This document shows positions 41,162 through 49,609 of a stretch of DNA of 50,365 nt, piece after piece. The translations under genes and the position numbers were made by a program. The stretch's first letter is position 1. The number at the start of each line of letters is the position of its first letter. Under the pieces are notes generated by a model. It was not told the origin of the DNA. It did not search any database and worked only from the letters and a program-made list of their open reading frames with translations. This stretch comes from Polaribacter sp. (lineage in GTDB: Bacteria; Bacteroidota; Bacteroidia; Flavobacteriales; Flavobacteriaceae), in assembly GCA_023254055.1 (NCBI GenBank), contig JALQYN010000006.1:1-50365 (forward strand), written 5' to 3'.

Positions 41162-41309
41162 GTTGCACAACAATGACTATAAGTAATTGCTTGTTTTCGC
41201 CTACTTCTGAAAATCCTTGAGGATTTTCAGTTTGGGGTGTACTTGCAAAGTTAAGTGCTTACCCACGCAACTACTCATAGCCGAACCTTTAGCGAAACTT
41301 AAAAAAATC
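41162..41309. repeat. Right boundary repeat of cassette-like unit B (foldable)
   Basis: It begins with GTTGCACAAC, the inverted partner of 40119-40128. Outer arms GACTATAAGTAATTGC (41175-41190) and GCAACTACTCATAGCC (41267-41282) are imperfect inverted repeats (13 of 16). Inside lies a perfect 10-bp-arm hairpin, CTGAAAATCC TTGA GGATTTTCAG (41207-41230). The end TTAGCGAAACTT (41289-41300) is shared with 7875-7886. The whole is an attC-like long palindrome with no open frame. Confidence 0.65.
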
Positions 41310-41401
41310 TAGAAAATCAATTTGCATTCAATCATTCCTAAAGAAATATATCAAGAAGCAATTTATTCTTTTTAAATTCGCAGTATATGATTCTGTAAAA
41401 A

Positions 41402-44314
41402 ATGATTGACGATTCTATTTTAATTGCATTAGCTACTTCTTTAAAAGGAGATCTCCTTTTTGATGATTTACACAAGTCAATCTACGCAACTGACGCTTCT
41501 GTGTATCGTAAGATTCCGTTGGCAGTTGCCTTTCCAAAAGATGTTGCAGACATTGAGCAATTGATAGTTTTTGCTACTAAAAATGAGATTACACTAATTC
41601 CGAGAACCGCAGGAACTTCGTTAGCCGGACAATGTGTTGGAGACGGAATTGTAGTAGATGTTTCTAAACATTTTACCAACATCATTTCTTTTGATAAAAA
41701 CACAAAAACTATTACCGTTGAACCAGGAATTATTCGTGATGAATTGAACAACTATTTAAAACCTCATGAATTGTTTTTCGGTCCAAACACCTCCACCTCT
41801 AACCGTTGTATGATTGGCGGAATGGTGGGTAATAATTCTTCTGGAAGCACGTCTATTCGCTATGGAGTGACACGAGATAAAGTGCTCTCTATTGATGCTG
41901 TTTTGAGTGATGGAAGTTTGGCAACGTTTTCTGAAATTTCTTCAAAAGAATTCAAAGAAAAGATGGAATTAGAGAACCTTGAAGGTTCTATTTACAAAGC
42001 CATTTATAGCGAATTAATTTTTGATTCTGCACAAGAAGAAATAAAAAAGGAATTTCCGAAAGAAACCATTCATAGAAGAAATACAGGTTATGCCGTAGAT
42101 GAATTTTTAAAATCAGATTTGTTTGGTGGTACAGAATCAACCCTAAACGTTGCAAAATTATTAGCAGGAAGTGAGGGCACCTTGGCTTTTTCTACTGCAA
42201 TTACACTACAATTAGATGCCATTCAACCAAAAGAAAGCATTTTAATTACCTCGCATTTTAAAAGCATTAACGAAAGTTTAAAAGCAACGCTAATTACCAT
42301 GAATCACAACTTATTTACTTGTGAATTGATGGATAAAGCAATTTTAGATTGCACAAAAAACAACCGAGAACAAGCTAAAAACAGGTTCTTTTTACAAGGT
42401 GATCCACAGGCTGTATTAATGTTAGAAATTGCAGCAGACACCATTATGGAAGCAGAAATATTGGCAAACAATATCATTGCTGATTTAGAAAAAGAAAACT
42501 TAGGATATCATCATCCAAAAATTTACGGAGACGATATCAATAAAATATTTGCTTTGCGAAAAGCTGGTTTAGGTTTATTAGGGAATATGATTGGCGATAA
42601 AAAAGCAGTAGCATGTATAGAAGATACAGCGGTTGCCTTAGAAGACTTACCAAACTACATAGATGAGTTTACCGCTATGATGGATGCTTACAAACAAAAA
42701 GCCATCTATTATGCACATGCGGGTGCAGGAGAAATTCATTTACGTCCAATTTTAAACCTAAAGAAGAAAGAAGACGTAGTATTGTTCAGAAAAATCACTA
42801 CAGAAACTGCAAAATTAGTCAAAAAATATAAGGGGTCTTTTAGTGGTGAACATGGTGACGGAATTGTTCGTGCTGAATTTATTCCATTAATGATTGGGGA
42901 AGAAAATTATCAATTGTTACGACGCATTAAAAAAGCTTTTGATCCAAATAACGTATTCAACAAAGGAAAAATTACAGATGCTTTTTCGATGGATGAAAGC
43001 TTACGCTATGAAATTGATAGAGAAGAACCGATTATCAAAACCATTCAAGATTTTTCTGAAAACGAAGGCATCTTAAAATTAGCTGAAAAATGTAATGGTT
43101 CTGGAGATTGCAGAAAACCTGTTTCTGCTGGCGGAACGATGTGTCCGAGTTACAGAGCTACCAAAAACGAAAAAGACACCACTCGAGCTAGAGCAAATGC
43201 ATTGCGTGAGTTTTTAACCAACTCTAAAGAGCAAAATAAATTTAATCATAGCGAATTAAAAGAAGTTTTTGATTTGTGCTTAAGCTGTAAAGCGTGTGCT
43301 AGTGAATGTCCGAGTAATGTTGATGTTTCTGCTTTAAAAGCAGAATTTTTATATCAGTATCAAGAAACTAATGGGTATTCTTTTAGATCTAAACTTTTTG
43401 CCAATAATGCAAAGTATAACAAATTAGGAAGCCTCACTCCTACACTAACCAATATGCTGTTAAATACTTCATTCGCAAAAGCTATTATGGGTGTTTCTCA
43501 AAAAAGAAGTATTCCTAAATTGGCTTCTAAAACACTAAAGAATTGGTATAAAAAACGTGTTGTCATTGCGAACACAGTGAAGCAATCTCAAAAAAAAGTA
43601 TATTTATTTAATGATGAGTTCACCAATTACTACGATGTTGAAATCGGAAAAGATGCCATTTTTGTACTAGAGAAATTAGGGTTCACTGTTGAAGTGTTAG
43701 AGCATCAAGAAAGTGGACGAAGTTTTATTTCTAAAGGATTTTTAAAGGAGGCGAAACAGGTTTGTAATGAGAATATTGCCATTTTTAAAGACGTTATTTC
43801 AGACAACACACCTTTAATAGGAATAGAACCCTCAGCAATTTTAACCTTTAGAGATGAATACATCCGTTTGGCTGATGATACAACTTCTGCAGAAGAAATT
43901 GCAAAAAATACTTTTACTATTGAAGAGTTTTTAAAAAATGAGCATCTAAAAGGAAATATAGATACTTCGTTATTTACTTCTGAAAATAAAACACTTAAGA
44001 TTCATGGACATTGTCATCAAAAAGCACTGTCTAGTACAACAGCAAGCTTTACGATGTTAAACATTCCTAAAAATTACTCTGTAACTTTGATGAACACAGG
44101 TTGTTGCGGAATGGCAGGAAGTTTTGGATATGAAAAAGAACATTACAAATTAAGTATGCAAGTGGGTGAAGATACTTTATTTCCAAAAGTAAGAAACTGT
44201 ACTAAAGATACAGAAATAGTTGCTGCCGGAACTAGTTGTAGACATCAAATTTTTGATGGAACGCAACGTATTGCTAAACATCCAATAACAATTTTAAAAG
44301 AAGCTTTTTTATAA
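41402..44314 (+). CDS. FAD-linked oxidase / Fe-S oxidoreductase fusion (D-lactate dehydrogenase-type)
   Basis: The product is 970 aa. The N-terminal half is a FAD-binding type 4 (PCMH) domain with a GlcD-like C-terminal part: TLIPRTAGTSLAGQC near 62-76, GGMVGNNSSGSTSIRYG near 139-155, and EHGDGIVRAEF near 482-492. Next come ferredoxin-type cysteines (CNGSGDCRKP, CLSCKACASECPS near 623-635), then two GlpC/HdrD-like CCG segments (HGHCHQKAL and NTGCCGMAGSFGYEKEH). Such fusions oxidise D-lactate, glycolate or a related 2-hydroxyacid to the quinone pool. Near residues 720-732 the segment VVIANTVKQSQ is encoded by an interspersed repeat. No membrane helix. Substrate not proven. Confidence 0.88.
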   Translation: MIDDSILIALATSLKGDLLFDDLHKSIYATDASVYRKIPLAVAFPKDVADIEQLIVFATKNEITLIPRTAGTSLAGQCVGDGIVVDVSKHFTNIISFDKNTKTITVEPGIIRDELNNYLKPHELFFGPNTSTSNRCMIGGMVGNNSSGSTSIRYGVTRDKVLSIDAVLSDGSLATFSEISSKEFKEKMELENLEGSIYKAIYSELIFDSAQEEIKKEFPKETIHRRNTGYAVDEFLKSDLFGGTESTLNVAKLLAGSEGTLAFSTAITLQLDAIQPKESILITSHFKSINESLKATLITMNHNLFTCELMDKAILDCTKNNREQAKNRFFLQGDPQAVLMLEIAADTIMEAEILANNIIADLEKENLGYHHPKIYGDDINKIFALRKAGLGLLGNMIGDKKAVACIEDTAVALEDLPNYIDEFTAMMDAYKQKAIYYAHAGAGEIHLRPILNLKKKEDVVLFRKITTETAKLVKKYKGSFSGEHGDGIVRAEFIPLMIGEENYQLLRRIKKAFDPNNVFNKGKITDAFSMDESLRYEIDREEPIIKTIQDFSENEGILKLAEKCNGSGDCRKPVSAGGTMCPSYRATKNEKDTTRARANALREFLTNSKEQNKFNHSELKEVFDLCLSCKACASECPSNVDVSALKAEFLYQYQETNGYSFRSKLFANNAKYNKLGSLTPTLTNMLLNTSFAKAIMGVSQKRSIPKLASKTLKNWYKKRVVIANTVKQSQKKVYLFNDEFTNYYDVEIGKDAIFVLEKLGFTVEVLEHQESGRSFISKGFLKEAKQVCNENIAIFKDVISDNTPLIGIEPSAILTFRDEYIRLADDTTSAEEIAKNTFTIEEFLKNEHLKGNIDTSLFTSENKTLKIHGHCHQKALSSTTASFTMLNIPKNYSVTLMNTGCCGMAGSFGYEKEHYKLSMQVGEDTLFPKVRNCTKDTEIVAAGTSCRHQIFDGTQRIAKHPITILKEAFL
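43562..43588. repeat. GTCATTGCGA-family repeat inside the oxidoreductase gene
   Basis: The 27 bp match the 74-bp repeat at 36947 at 23 of 27 positions and 20124 at fewer. It lies in frame within the 970-aa gene and encodes VIANTVKQS, in the linker between the ferredoxin and CCG regions. Confidence 0.75.
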
Positions 44315-44384
44315 GAATGAATAAAGTGCTTCATTTTTCATAAAAAATGCATACTTTTAATATTGATCTAAAAACGAATTTGTT

Positions 44385-44831
44385 ATGCCTGAGAAAACAA
44401 AATTCATATTTAAAAGCGCTATATTCACTTCAATAGCAATGATCACTTATTTTTTCTTATTGAGAGGGATGCATTTGAATGAAATGCCTGTTCTACGCCT
44501 TTTAAATTTTGTATTCATATTTTTGGGTGTAAACTATACCATTGAGAAAAACATTATTATCCAAAAAGAAACAGTGTACTGGAAAAATTTTATGGTAGGT
44601 TTTTATAGCACAATACTTACTGTAATAATAGTTCTTACTATATTAACTGTATATGTAAATTATATACAACCTGGTTTTATAAATATCTTACAGAATAGTT
44701 TCTTTTTTTGGAAAAATGACTTTAGTTTTCCTTTAATTTTATTTATCATATTTATTCAAGGTATTATTGCCTCTATAATTTCCTCATTTGTAGTAATGCT
44801 CTATTGGAAAAAAAATATGCCAAAATATTAA
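44385..44831 (+). CDS. DUF4199-like small membrane protein
   Basis: Integral membrane protein of 148 aa with four hydrophobic helices (about 10-27, 38-55, 70-92 and 115-142). The layout and phrases such as NYTIEKNIIIQKETVYWKNFMVGFY resemble the DUF4199 family of Bacteroidota, but the resemblance is not strong. Function unknown. A near-match -7 box TACTTTTA (44352-44359) lies 25 bp upstream, and a bidirectional terminator follows, so it is a single-gene unit. Confidence 0.55.
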   Translation: MPEKTKFIFKSAIFTSIAMITYFFLLRGMHLNEMPVLRLLNFVFIFLGVNYTIEKNIIIQKETVYWKNFMVGFYSTILTVIIVLTILTVYVNYIQPGFINILQNSFFFWKNDFSFPLILFIIFIQGIIASIISSFVVMLYWKKNMPKY

Positions 44832-44834
44832 TAT

Positions 44835-44866
44835 AAAAAAAAGCTCCCAATTGGGAGCTTTTTTTA
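44835..44866. terminator. Bidirectional intrinsic terminator
   Basis: AAGCTCCC (44841-44848), AATT, GGGAGCTT (44853-44860), flanked by A and T runs. It separates the convergent small membrane protein and valS. Confidence 0.9.
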
Positions 44867-44878
44867 GTTTCGTTACAA

Positions 44879-47524
44879 TTATTGCAAACTCAAAAGTCTA
44901 TGTTTGATGGTCTCAATTTTAGCTAAGGTATCCGCTTCTTTTTTACGTTCAAGTGCAATCACTTGTTCTGGAGCGTTGCTTACAAAACGTTCATTAGACA
45001 GTTTCTTTGAAATTCCGAATAAGAAACCTTCTGCTCGTTTTAACTCTGCATTTAATTTTTCTATTTCAGCTTCTACATCAATTTCTTCCGAAGAGATTGG
45101 CACAAAATATTCATTAGACTTTACTCTAAAAGCAGCTCCCTCATCCTCAAACCTATTGTAGTTTATTTCTGAAACATTCGTTAATTTTTTAATTATTTGG
45201 TCTAAAGTTGTATCTACATTTTCATTATCCCTAACATTTAAGATAATAGGATCTTTAAAGGATATACTTTTTTCTTTTCTAATCGTTCTAATACCAGATA
45301 TAACTTCTTTCGCAAAATCAAATTGATTTATTAAGTTAATATTATCAACTCCTTTTTTCCAAATTTCTGGATATTCAGAAATAATCAAAGCTTCCTCTGG
45401 AGTTCTCTCTGAAATAGTTTGCCATATTTCTTCTGTTAAGAATGGCATAAAAGGGTGCAAAATTTTTAAATTATTTTCGAATGCTTTAAGTACTGCATCA
45501 TAGGTTTTTTGATCAATTGGTTGTTGGTATTCCGGTTTTACAATCTCTAACAACCAGCCACAAAAATCATCATAAATTAACTTGTAAATTGCCATTAAGG
45601 CATCCGATAATCTGTATTTAGAGAAATGATCTTCAATTTCTACTAAAACTTGTTGAAATCTAAAAGTATACCACGACAATCCAAGACTTGATGTACTATC
45701 TTGTTTTAAGTTTTCATCAATTTCCCAACCTTTTACCAAACGAAAAGCATTCCAAATTTTATTTGCAAATTGTTTTCCTTGTTGGCATAAAGCTTCATCA
45801 AACATTAAGTCGTTTCCTGCGGCAGAACTTAATAGCAATCCTACTCTCACTCCGTCTGCTCCATAATCGTCAATCAATTTTAAAGCATCTGGTGAATTCC
45901 CAAGTGATTTAGACATTTTTCTACGTTGCTTATCACGTACCAAACCTGTTAAATACACATTGTTAAAAGGTTTTTTTCCTTTGTATTCATATCCTGCAAT
46001 GATCATACGTGCTACCCAGAAAAATAAAATATCTGGACCAGTTACCAAATCATTGGTTGGATAGTAATAGTTAATTTCTTCGTTTTCAGGATTTCGAATT
46101 CCGTCGAAAACAGACATTGGCCATAACCATGAAGAAAACCAAGTATCTAGCGCGTCAGTATCCTGACGCAAGTCGCTAGTTGTTAGTTTATAGTTTTTAG
46201 TTCTCTCCTGCGCCAATACTAATGCATCTGTAATGCTTTCAGCAACTACAAAATCTTCTTTTCCGTCTCCGTAGAAATAAGCCGGAATTTGTTGTCCCCA
46301 CCACAATTGACGAGAAATATTCCAATCGCGAATGTTTTCCATCCAATGACGATAAGTGTTTTCAAATTTCTTTGGATATAAATTGATCTCCGGATTATCT
46401 CCTAAAACAGCTTCAATTGCTGGTTTTACCAAATCTTCCATTTTCAAAAACCATTGATCTGACAATCTAGGTTCAATGACAGCTTTTGTTCTTTCAGAAG
46501 TTCCAACTTTATTTAAATGTTGTTCTGTCTTCACTAAAAACCCTTTTTCTTCTAATTCTTTGGTAATCTCTTTACGAACCACAAAACGATCTTTTCCTTC
46601 GTAATGCAATCCGAATGAATTTAGAGAAGCATCCTCATTAAAAATATCGATAACTTCTAAATTGTGCTTATCTCCTAACACTTTATCATTTTCATCATGT
46701 GCAGGCGTTACTTTTAAACAACCCGTTCCGAATTCAATATCTACATATTCGTCTTCAATAATTGGAATTACACGATTACATAAAGGCACAATTGCTTTCT
46801 TCCCTTTTAGATGTCTAAAACGATCATCATTTGGATTGATACAGATTGCGGTATCACCAAAAATAGTTTCTGGACGAGTAGTTGCAATAGTTAAGGTGTC
46901 ATTTGAACCTTCAATCTTGTATTCTAAGTAATATAAATTTCCTTGTTTTTCAATGTGAATAACTTCTTCATCAGATAAAGTAGTTTTTGCCTCTGGGTCC
47001 CAGTTTACCATTCTGTATCCTCTATAAATCAAACCTTTGTTGTATAAATCAACAAAAACTTTAATAACAGCTTCAGACATTTCTGGGTCCATTGTAAAAG
47101 CTGTTCTTTCCCAATCACAAGAACATCCTAGCTTTTTTAATTGCTCTAAAATGATTCCACCATATTCATGTTTCCATTCCCATGCATGTGCCAAAAACTC
47201 TTCTCGAGTCAAGTCGTTTTTATCAATTCCTTGTTCTTTTAGCTTTGCCACAACCTTTGCTTCAGTTGCAATGGATGCATGGTCTGTACCAGGAACCCAA
47301 CAGGCATTTTTACCTTGTAAACGAGCATGACGTATTAACACATCTTGGATGGTATTGTTCAACATATGTCCCATATGTAAAACTCCCGTTACATTTGGTG
47401 GTGGAATTACAATTGTATACGGCTCTCTTTCATCTGGTGTTGAATGAAAATAATTGTTTTTCATCCAGTACTCATACCATTTACTTTCTACACTTGTTGC
47501 AATATATTTAGATGGAATTTCCAT
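44879..47524 (-). CDS. valS: Valyl-tRNA synthetase
   Basis: Class I aminoacyl-tRNA synthetase charging tRNA-Val, 881 aa, normal for the family. The N-terminal catalytic domain has the HIGH motif as LHMGHML (near 49-55) after PPPNVTGV, the editing domain contains [12 protein letters not shown], and the KMSKS motif is [10 protein letters not shown]. The anticodon-binding domain and a C-terminal coiled coil ([20 protein letters not shown]) complete it. A variable stretch before the [11 protein letters not shown] motif, [15 protein letters not shown], is encoded by AT-rich repeat-like DNA at 46165-46210. It has a -7 box at 47555-47562. The gene is expected to be essential. Confidence 0.97.
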   Translation of the reverse strand: MEIPSKYIATSVESKWYEYWMKNNYFHSTPDEREPYTIVIPPPNVTGVLHMGHMLNNTIQDVLIRHARLQGKNACWVPGTDHASIATEAKVVAKLKEQGIDKNDLTREEFLAHAWEWKHEYGGIILEQLKKLGCSCDWERTAFTMDPEMSEAVIKVFVDLYNKGLIYRGYRMVNWDPEAKTTLSDEEVIHIEKQGNLYYLEYKIEGSNDTLTIATTRPETIFGDTAICINPNDDRFRHLKGKKAIVPLCNRVIPIIEDEYVDIEFGTGCLKVTPAHDENDKVLGDKHNLEVIDIFNEDASLNSFGLHYEGKDRFVVRKEITKELEEKGFLVKTEQHLNKVGTSERTKAVIEPRLSDQWFLKMEDLVKPAIEAVLGDNPEINLYPKKFENTYRHWMENIRDWNISRQLWWGQQIPAYFYGDGKEDFVVAESITDALVLAQERTKNYKLTTSDLRQDTDALDTWFSSWLWPMSVFDGIRNPENEEINYYYPTNDLVTGPDILFFWVARMIIAGYEYKGKKPFNNVYLTGLVRDKQRRKMSKSLGNSPDALKLIDDYGADGVRVGLLLSSAAGNDLMFDEALCQQGKQFANKIWNAFRLVKGWEIDENLKQDSTSSLGLSWYTFRFQQVLVEIEDHFSKYRLSDALMAIYKLIYDDFCGWLLEIVKPEYQQPIDQKTYDAVLKAFENNLKILHPFMPFLTEEIWQTISERTPEEALIISEYPEIWKKGVDNINLINQFDFAKEVISGIRTIRKEKSISFKDPIILNVRDNENVDTTLDQIIKKLTNVSEINYNRFEDEGAAFRVKSNEYFVPISSEEIDVEAEIEKLNAELKRAEGFLFGISKKLSNERFVSNAPEQVIALERKKEADTLAKIETIKHRLLSLQ

Positions 47525-47554
47525 TCTTTGGCTTTATTTTTGAGATATAAAGAG

Positions 47555-47562
47555 CAAAAATA
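47555..47562 (-). promoter_or_regulatory. -7 promoter box of valS
   Basis: CAAAAATA on + is TATTTTTG on the minus strand (TAnnTTTG), 30 bp upstream of the valS ATG. Confidence 0.5.
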
Positions 47563-47645
47563 CAACTATATCTAATAACAGAAAAGTTGTATTTGAATTT
47601 TTAATTATAAGATTAAAAAACTACTTTTACTTAAAATTTAATCCG

Positions 47646-48035
47646 ATGAAAAAATCTATTTTACTTCTTTTTTTAGTTAATTTAACTATGAGCAGTTATT
47701 CTCAAAATACAACATCAAACAAAGCTGAATTTAAATTCACTACAGAACTTATTGATTATGGTAAAATTGAGCATAAATCAGACGGGAAACGAATTTTTGA
47801 ATTTGTTAATGTTGGTAAAAGTCCATTAATTATTTCTAATATAACAGCCTCTTGTGGATGTACAGTTCCAACAAAACCTGATGGTCCAATTATGCCAGGT
47901 GAAAAAGGGGTTATTGAAGTTGTTTATAACACTTCTATTTTAGGTGGTTTTTCTAAAATGATTACCATAGCATCTAATGCGAAAAATGGTGTTAAAAGAA
48001 TACGAATTAAAGGATTTGTGGTAAAAAAATCTTAA
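47646..48035 (+). CDS. DUF1573 domain protein
   Basis: Exported 129-aa protein with a signal peptide (MKKSILLLFLVNLTMSSYSQ). The mature part is one DUF1573 immunoglobulin-like beta domain: IDYGKIEHKSDGKRIFEFVNVGKSPLII, then the conserved SCGCTVPTKPDGPIMPGEKG segment and the final KRIRIKGFV strand. These domains are frequent in Bacteroidota periplasmic or surface proteins, and the SCGC cysteines are typical; their function is unknown. It converges on the aspartyl protease gene with only 4 bp between the stops. Confidence 0.9.
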   Translation: MKKSILLLFLVNLTMSSYSQNTTSNKAEFKFTTELIDYGKIEHKSDGKRIFEFVNVGKSPLIISNITASCGCTVPTKPDGPIMPGEKGVIEVVYNTSILGGFSKMITIASNAKNGVKRIRIKGFVVKKS

Positions 48036-48039
48036 GGTA

Positions 48040-49395
48040 TTAGATTCTTTTTACTAAGTTAAAATGGAATTTCATATCAACTTTTGCTCTTTCTACAATC
48101 AGGGTTATTCTTTTATTATGGCCAGTTTGAAACTTACCTAACAACTCCTTTAATGTTAACTGATGAGCTTTAATTCCATTGATACTTATAATCACATCAT
48201 CTACTTGTAGTCCGGCCAAATCAGCTGGCGAATTTTTTAAGACATGTTTTATTTTATAAGAAGGTTTAAACCTATAAGCATACCTAGAAATAATTGAGAC
48301 TGTTTTTGTATTTGTTGTTTCTGAATTTCCACTAGAATAGGCATCTGAAAATGTTGAAGATTGTTTTTCTTTAACTAAAATCTTTCCATTGTAAACAACA
48401 TCTAATCCACTCATATTGTATTCAAAACCACCTCTAAAAGAACCGCTCTTTTTTAAGGTAATTGTTTTATTTTTATAATCTACCCATATTTTAAATCGTT
48501 TTAAAATATTCCCTCCAATACTTCCATTACGTTCTCTAAAGCGTCTTGCAAAAAAGGTAGATGTAGAGTCTAAAAATGAAACTGTAGGTTCTTTAATCTT
48601 AAAAGTTCCTATTGAAATTTGTTTAATCCTACTTTTTTTACCATAAATGGTTCCACTAATTCCTTCCCCTAAAACACCTTTAAAGTGTTTAATTGGAGTT
48701 TGAATTTCCTTTTTAGAATTTTCAAATAACCAAATCGATTCAGAGCCACCAGAGTCTATTAGTAATTTCACATCTGTTTGTGCATTTCCAACTGTATCTA
48801 ATTGTATTTTAGCATCTATATAAGGTTTATTTCTATAGAATTGCAAAGGAAATGTTTGGCATTTCCTACACTTATCATAAGTGTAAAATTGGGGATTGTA
48901 AAAATAAACTCGTTTTGTTATATAGTTGATGTGTACAATCGCATCTTTAAATAATTGATAACCTATAATTCCATGTACAGTAACACCCATTTTACCAGAA
49001 ACATCAAATCGGTCTTTTAAGATCACATAAATTTCTTGATTTTCACCAACAAAATCTTTAATTTTTAAAGTGTTATTCGTTGATATTAAGGCCTCCATTG
49101 GATTTCCTTTTCCTAAACCTTGCAAAGAAATTTTTTTAACATCTCTTAAACCAAGGCTATCATTTTCTGACAAACTAAAAAGGATGGTTTTATTAACACC
49201 CGTATCTAAAATAAAAGACAACTGTTTCCCATTAACTTCTAACGGAATTACAATTAAGTTATTAATAAGATTAAACCTCACAAATTGTTCTTTCTGGTTG
49301 GATCCAAAAAAACCAAACTGAGATTCAGATTGAGATTTAGCTGTAAACGTAAAAGCAACTAAAAGAAAAAAAAATAAGTAATGTTTTTTTATCAA
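48040..49395 (-). CDS. Retropepsin-like aspartyl protease with PDZ domain
   Basis: Exported protease-like protein, about 451 aa. Two aspartyl-protease lobes are visible: DTG at Asp64 in LSFILDTGVN and DSG at Asp214 in VKLLIDSGGS. Each lies before a hydrophobic-hydrophobic-Gly segment (HGIIGYQLF, GSIGGNILKRF). A C-terminal PDZ domain contains SPADLAGLQVDDVIISINGI. The start is set at the TTG of codon 13 of the open frame (49395): the first TTG (49431) falls inside the -7 box and there is no ATG; the residues that follow, IKKHYLFFFLLVAFTFTAKSQ, make a signal peptide. Such proteins cleave periplasmic substrates; none is known here. Confidence 0.8.
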   Translation of the reverse strand: MIKKHYLFFFLLVAFTFTAKSQSESQFGFFGSNQKEQFVRFNLINNLIVIPLEVNGKQLSFILDTGVNKTILFSLSENDSLGLRDVKKISLQGLGKGNPMEALISTNNTLKIKDFVGENQEIYVILKDRFDVSGKMGVTVHGIIGYQLFKDAIVHINYITKRVYFYNPQFYTYDKCRKCQTFPLQFYRNKPYIDAKIQLDTVGNAQTDVKLLIDSGGSESIWLFENSKKEIQTPIKHFKGVLGEGISGTIYGKKSRIKQISIGTFKIKEPTVSFLDSTSTFFARRFRERNGSIGGNILKRFKIWVDYKNKTITLKKSGSFRGGFEYNMSGLDVVYNGKILVKEKQSSTFSDAYSSGNSETTNTKTVSIISRYAYRFKPSYKIKHVLKNSPADLAGLQVDDVIISINGIKAHQLTLKELLGKFQTGHNKRITLIVERAKVDMKFHFNLVKRI

Positions 49396-49428
49396 AAAAA
49401 AGGATGTTTTATAATTATATCTAATATA

Positions 49429-49436
49429 CAAATTTA
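49429..49436 (-). promoter_or_regulatory. -7 promoter box of the aspartyl protease gene
   Basis: CAAATTTA on + is TAAATTTG on the minus strand, a perfect TAnnTTTG. A TTG at 49431 that would otherwise be the first start codon is part of the box. Confidence 0.55.
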
Positions 49437-49609
49437 TTCAATTAAATACATAACCACTTAATCTATAATAGCTTTTAGGAAATATTTAATAGCATTTTAG
49501 TAAATATTTTACCTTTTGCCTGACTTAAAAAAGAAATGCCAAACGCAACGGGATTTTAAAAATAAATTCAGAAATTTGCTTTACATTTAACTAATCAAAT
49601 TCATAAACT

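Noticed and set aside
44904..47511. Several + strand open frames inside valS
   Set aside because: They are antisense to a well-conserved synthetase and show no recognisable domains.
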